Part shown: positions 39,795-42,267 of the stretch, piece by piece | How positions within the stretch are numbered: the first letter of the stretch is position 1 | Layout of the letters: each line of letters starts with the position of its first letter | Assembly: GCA_964613725.1 (NCBI GenBank) | Contig: CAZTJY010000015.1 | Span: forward strand, 1-42,267 | Direction of reading: 5' to 3' | Length of the DNA: 42,267 nt | DNA from: Parapedobacter sp964613725 | GTDB taxonomy: Bacteria > Bacteroidota > Bacteroidia > Sphingobacteriales > Sphingobacteriaceae | Notes under the pieces: model-generated | The model's database searches: none | What the model saw: only the letters and a program-made list of their open reading frames with translations | Told to the model about the DNA's origin: nothing | Program-made: the position numbers and the translations under genes

Positions 39795-40583
39795 ATGGGC
39801 AAAACATATGCATTGGTAACGGGTGCGAGCCAAGGATTGGGCAAAGCATTTGCGCTCGAATTGGCTAAGCGCCAGTTCAACATCATCCTGGTTAGTTTAC
39901 CGGGCGAAGGCCTCGATTTTGTAGCGACACAAGTAACAGCATTGGGTCGCGAAGCCCTTTGTTATGAGACCGATCTGACGCAAAAAGCAAACATCGTCGC
40001 ATTGGCCAGTTGGGCTAACGAGCGGTTTCCGCTGTCGGTGCTAATCAACAACGCGGGCTGCGGCGGCACGCAGCGCTTTCAGGATGTTGATGTCGACTAC
40101 CTCGACCGGATCATCCAACTCAATGTCAAAGCCACTGCTTTACTGACCCATCAGTTGCTGCCCAACTTGATGAAAAGCGATCGGGCTTATGTGCTCAATG
40201 TGGGTAGTGTGGCCGCTTATAGCCCTATCGGATTCAAAACGGTATACCCCGCGTCCAAGGCTTTCGTACACAGCTTGAGCCGGGGGCTCTACCAAGAGTT
40301 TGCCGATAGCAATGTATTCTTCAGCGTGGTTAACCCGGGTCCGATGATGACCAACGCCGACTCGTCGGCCCGCCTGCAACAACAAGGATTTTTTGCAACC
40401 ATGGGGCTGCTTACTCCCGAAGAAGTCGCCGCCATATCCGTTAAGCAGCTTTTCAAAAGGGACTCGCTCATCATGCTCAACTGGGTGAATAAATTGACGT
40501 GGATGGTTATGAAATTCCTGCCTGTGTACATCCGGCTTCCGCTGCTTACCAGGGCCATCAAGAAGGAGGTCGAACGCGCATGA
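39795..40583 (+). CDS. Short-chain dehydrogenase/reductase
   Basis: A 262-residue classical SDR oxidoreductase: TGASQGLGKAFA nucleotide-binding motif (TGxxxGxG), NNAG (VLINNAGCGG), catalytic Ser in LNVGSVAAYS and the Y-x-x-x-K pair in VYPASKAFVHS. The C-terminal tail is hydrophobic (LTWMVMKFLPVYIRLPLLTR), suggesting membrane association. Substrate unknown. The stop codon overlaps the start of the next gene (ATGA), so the pair is translationally coupled. Confidence 0.93.
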   Translation: MGKTYALVTGASQGLGKAFALELAKRQFNIILVSLPGEGLDFVATQVTALGREALCYETDLTQKANIVALASWANERFPLSVLINNAGCGGTQRFQDVDVDYLDRIIQLNVKATALLTHQLLPNLMKSDRAYVLNVGSVAAYSPIGFKTVYPASKAFVHSLSRGLYQEFADSNVFFSVVNPGPMMTNADSSARLQQQGFFATMGLLTPEEVAAISVKQLFKRDSLIMLNWVNKLTWMVMKFLPVYIRLPLLTRAIKKEVERA

Positions 40584-41554
40584 AGGTACTGGTTACCGGC
40601 GCAAATGGCTTGCTCGCCACCAACACCATTATCGCCTTATTATCGCGCGGATATCACGTAAGGGGGCTCATCCGCGATACCCGTAAATTTCTACTGCCTG
40701 CACACGACCGCCTGGCGTTGGCCGTCGGCGACATCACCGACTCCCTATCGTTGGAACAGGCCATTGCTGGCTGCGATTACGTCATCCATTGCGCTGCTAC
40801 GACGGACCAACGCCTACTCCGCTACGATGACTATCACCGCATCAATGTGCGGGGCACCGATAATGTCATTCAGGCCGCGATCAAACACCGTATCAAAAAA
40901 ATCGTGTACGTGGGCACGGCCAACACCTTTGGGTATGGCACGTTAGAAGTACCGGGTAACGAGACCCTCCCTCCGAGTGTGCCTTTTGCCCATGCGTGGT
41001 ACGCCAAAAGTAAGCTCGAAGGGCAGCACAAAATACTCGCCGCGGCTGATAAAATCGCCGTTACCATTGTAAGCCCCACGTTCATGATCGGCCCGTACGA
41101 TGGAAAACCCAGCTCGGGCGCGATCATCCGCATGGGTTATGGCAAAAAGGTGGTCTTCCACCCACCGGGAGGCAAAAACTTCGTCAATGCCGAAGATGCC
41201 GCCAACGGTGTGGTAGATGCGTTGGCGCACGGCCAACATAAGGAAGCCTACCTGTTAGCAGGCGAAAACCTCACCTATCGGGCATTTTTCCAAAAGCTAT
41301 GCGCACAAACCGGACGGCAGACGTTACTGGTGCGCGTCCCTCCCCCTTTACTGCGCATGGCCGGATACCTCGGCGACCTACTCCGGTGGCTGGGCGTTCG
41401 CACCGCCTTGTCAAGTGTAAATATGAAAATCCTGTGTATAAATAACTACTATACCAACAAGAAAGCCCAAGCCCAATTGGGCACCGTATTCAAACCCATC
41501 GAAAATGGCATCGACGCTGCTATCACCTGGTTCAAAGACCACCGATTATTGTAA
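40580..41554 (+). CDS. NAD(P)-dependent epimerase/dehydratase-type extended SDR
   Basis: A 324-residue extended SDR beginning MKVLVTGANGLLATNTIIAL; the glycine-rich loop has Ala where GxxGxxG has its last Gly. Further motifs are DYVIHCAATTDQ, YVGTANTFGYG and Y-x-x-x-K in YAKSKLEGQHKIL. The family includes dihydroflavonol reductases and sugar epimerases, so substrate is open. It overlaps the SDR gene by 4 nt (ATGA), which suggests the two enzymes act in one pathway. Confidence 0.9.
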   Translation: MKVLVTGANGLLATNTIIALLSRGYHVRGLIRDTRKFLLPAHDRLALAVGDITDSLSLEQAIAGCDYVIHCAATTDQRLLRYDDYHRINVRGTDNVIQAAIKHRIKKIVYVGTANTFGYGTLEVPGNETLPPSVPFAHAWYAKSKLEGQHKILAAADKIAVTIVSPTFMIGPYDGKPSSGAIIRMGYGKKVVFHPPGGKNFVNAEDAANGVVDALAHGQHKEAYLLAGENLTYRAFFQKLCAQTGRQTLLVRVPPPLLRMAGYLGDLLRWLGVRTALSSVNMKILCINNYYTNKKAQAQLGTVFKPIENGIDAAITWFKDHRLL

Positions 41555-41577
41555 ATTGGTATACCCTTTGCATAATA

Positions 41578-42129
41578 ATGGGTATGAAACGGAAACAACT
41601 AACAAATCGAGCGCTTTTTTTCGCCGTTATGGTGATGGCATGTACACCGGGTGTTTATGCCCAACAGCGCGCCACGGAAATCAACCCTAAAAACTCTTGG
41701 ATAAAAGCCGGCGTCAATGCCGGGTTGCCCATCGGGAAGTTGGCGGACCAAAGCAGCTTTGCACTTGGGGCCGATATCAAAGGGCAGCTCATGTCTACGC
41801 CCAATTGGGGACTCGGCCTCGCATCTGGCTATACGCACTACTTTCCAAAAGAGGGGCACGAAAACTTCGGATCTGTACCGGTTGGTATCTTTGCCCGTTA
41901 TTATCCGGCCAGCCAAGGGTTTTTCGTCGGCACCGACGTGGGCTATAGCTTTCAAACCGGAAGCGACCTCAATGGCAACGGAGGTATGTATGTACGGCCA
42001 CAGGTCGGTTACCACAACCGGTTGTGGAACATTTTCGGATTCTACAATGGCATTTTCCGAAAGGATGAAAACGGCGGTAACCTGCAGCAGGTAGGCATCG
42101 GAACCACCTTTAATATCATGTTCGATTAA
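41578..42129 (+). CDS. Outer membrane beta-barrel protein, small
   Basis: A 183-residue exported protein with a signal peptide (RALFFAVMVMACTPGVYAQQ) and an amphipathic strand pattern ending in Phe (VGIGTTFNIMFD), typical of small 8-strand OmpW/OmpA-like barrels of Bacteroidota. Strand-like segments include WIKAGVNAGLPIGKL, WGLGLASGYTHYF and VGTDVGYSFQTGS. Function unknown. The start is ATG 41578 or, two codons in, 41584. It is followed by a strong terminator. Confidence 0.8.
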   Translation: MGMKRKQLTNRALFFAVMVMACTPGVYAQQRATEINPKNSWIKAGVNAGLPIGKLADQSSFALGADIKGQLMSTPNWGLGLASGYTHYFPKEGHENFGSVPVGIFARYYPASQGFFVGTDVGYSFQTGSDLNGNGGMYVRPQVGYHNRLWNIFGFYNGIFRKDENGGNLQQVGIGTTFNIMFD

Positions 42130-42192
42130 TCATTAGGGTTATTCCAGCCTACCAACCAACTGCGCTAGAGCGTACCCTGAGTGCGCGACAGC

Positions 42193-42227
42193 AAAAGGCC
42201 CCGCTAGTGCCCCTAGCGGGGCCTTTT
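42193..42227 (+). terminator. Intrinsic terminator after the beta-barrel gene
   Basis: AAAAGGCCCCGCTAG (42193-42207), loop TGCCC, CTAGCGGGGCCTTTT (42213-42227): a perfect 15-bp GC-rich stem flanked by A and T tracts, 63 nt after the stop codon. The A/T flanks make it work on either strand. Confidence 0.9.
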
Positions 42228-42267
42228 CTTATATTCCTTTTAAAAAAATAAATAATTGTTTGGAATT

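Noticed and set aside
1..42267. tRNA, rRNA, CRISPR, transposase and phage genes
   Set aside because: Looked for by eye in all spacers and frames; none was seen, and all spacers are shorter than 300 bases.

Overview
The window looks like a chromosomal segment of a soil-type Bacteroidota, most likely family Sphingobacteriaceae (Parapedobacter- or Olivibacter-like; genus is inference). Supporting signs are a balanced base composition, promoters of the TAnnTTTG type, few Shine-Dalgarno sites, a split transketolase, a lipidated TamA-type Omp85 protein, an Nfu-type protein and two small ECF sigma operons with Bacteroidota-type partner genes. I saw no rRNA, tRNA, CRISPR array, insertion sequence or prophage gene. 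A run of 10 N at 12685-12694 marks an assembly gap. No gene-free stretch reaches 300 bases; the longest are 8579-8776 and 13656-13842.

Layout. 1-9.7 kb: storage-sugar and housekeeping genes. These are a TreY-MalQ fusion (disrupted near its 3' end and cut by the window edge), a small orphan protein, a nucleotidyltransferase-fold protein with a metallophosphoesterase, a 61-residue protein with a strong ribosome site, glgC, a diacylglycerol/lipid kinase and surE with a tiny overlapping ORF. 9.8-14 kb: an accessory, stress-flavoured block of small hydrophilic proteins, a Rho-N-like protein, an AI-2E family permease, a type IB topoisomerase, a winged-helix fragment at the gap, a stand-alone receiver protein and a small lipoprotein. 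14-18.8 kb: purB, an Nfu protein, a GDSL esterase and the two halves of transketolase.

18.8-24.1 kb holds two ECF sigma modules flanking a class III aminotransferase. Module A is sigma, a single-TM putative anti-sigma with four V/I-P-x-x-Y-F repeats, and a small exported Spy-like protein. Module B is sigma, a single-TM anti-sigma with a coiled coil, and an exported protein with about eleven Tyr-Gly/Ser repeats that suggest a beta-helix. Each has the logic of an envelope sensor: exported protein, membrane anti-sigma, sigma.

24.1-36.6 kb: an acidic-linker protein of unknown function, thymidine kinase, a glutathione peroxidase, a BadF/NAGK-type kinase, a complete tripartite RND efflux operon (adaptor, pump, TolC) with an inverted repeat at its promoter, and a gluconate kinase-permease pair. 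36-42 kb: a membrane protein convergent with a TamA-like Omp85 lipoprotein, an RNA methyltransferase whose start codon lies 5 nt from that of the Omp85 gene, an SDR and an overlapping epimerase, and a small beta-barrel protein followed by a strong terminator.

The most unusual unexplained DNA is a set of degenerate 7-nt-periodic arrays (TTAGWC-type units, then TCTCAYA-like units) that begin at the stop codons of three genes (17743-17808, 36537-36586 and, on the other strand, 36623-36651). The candidate systems best worth pursuing are these heptad arrays and the ECF module with the GYF-type repeats.
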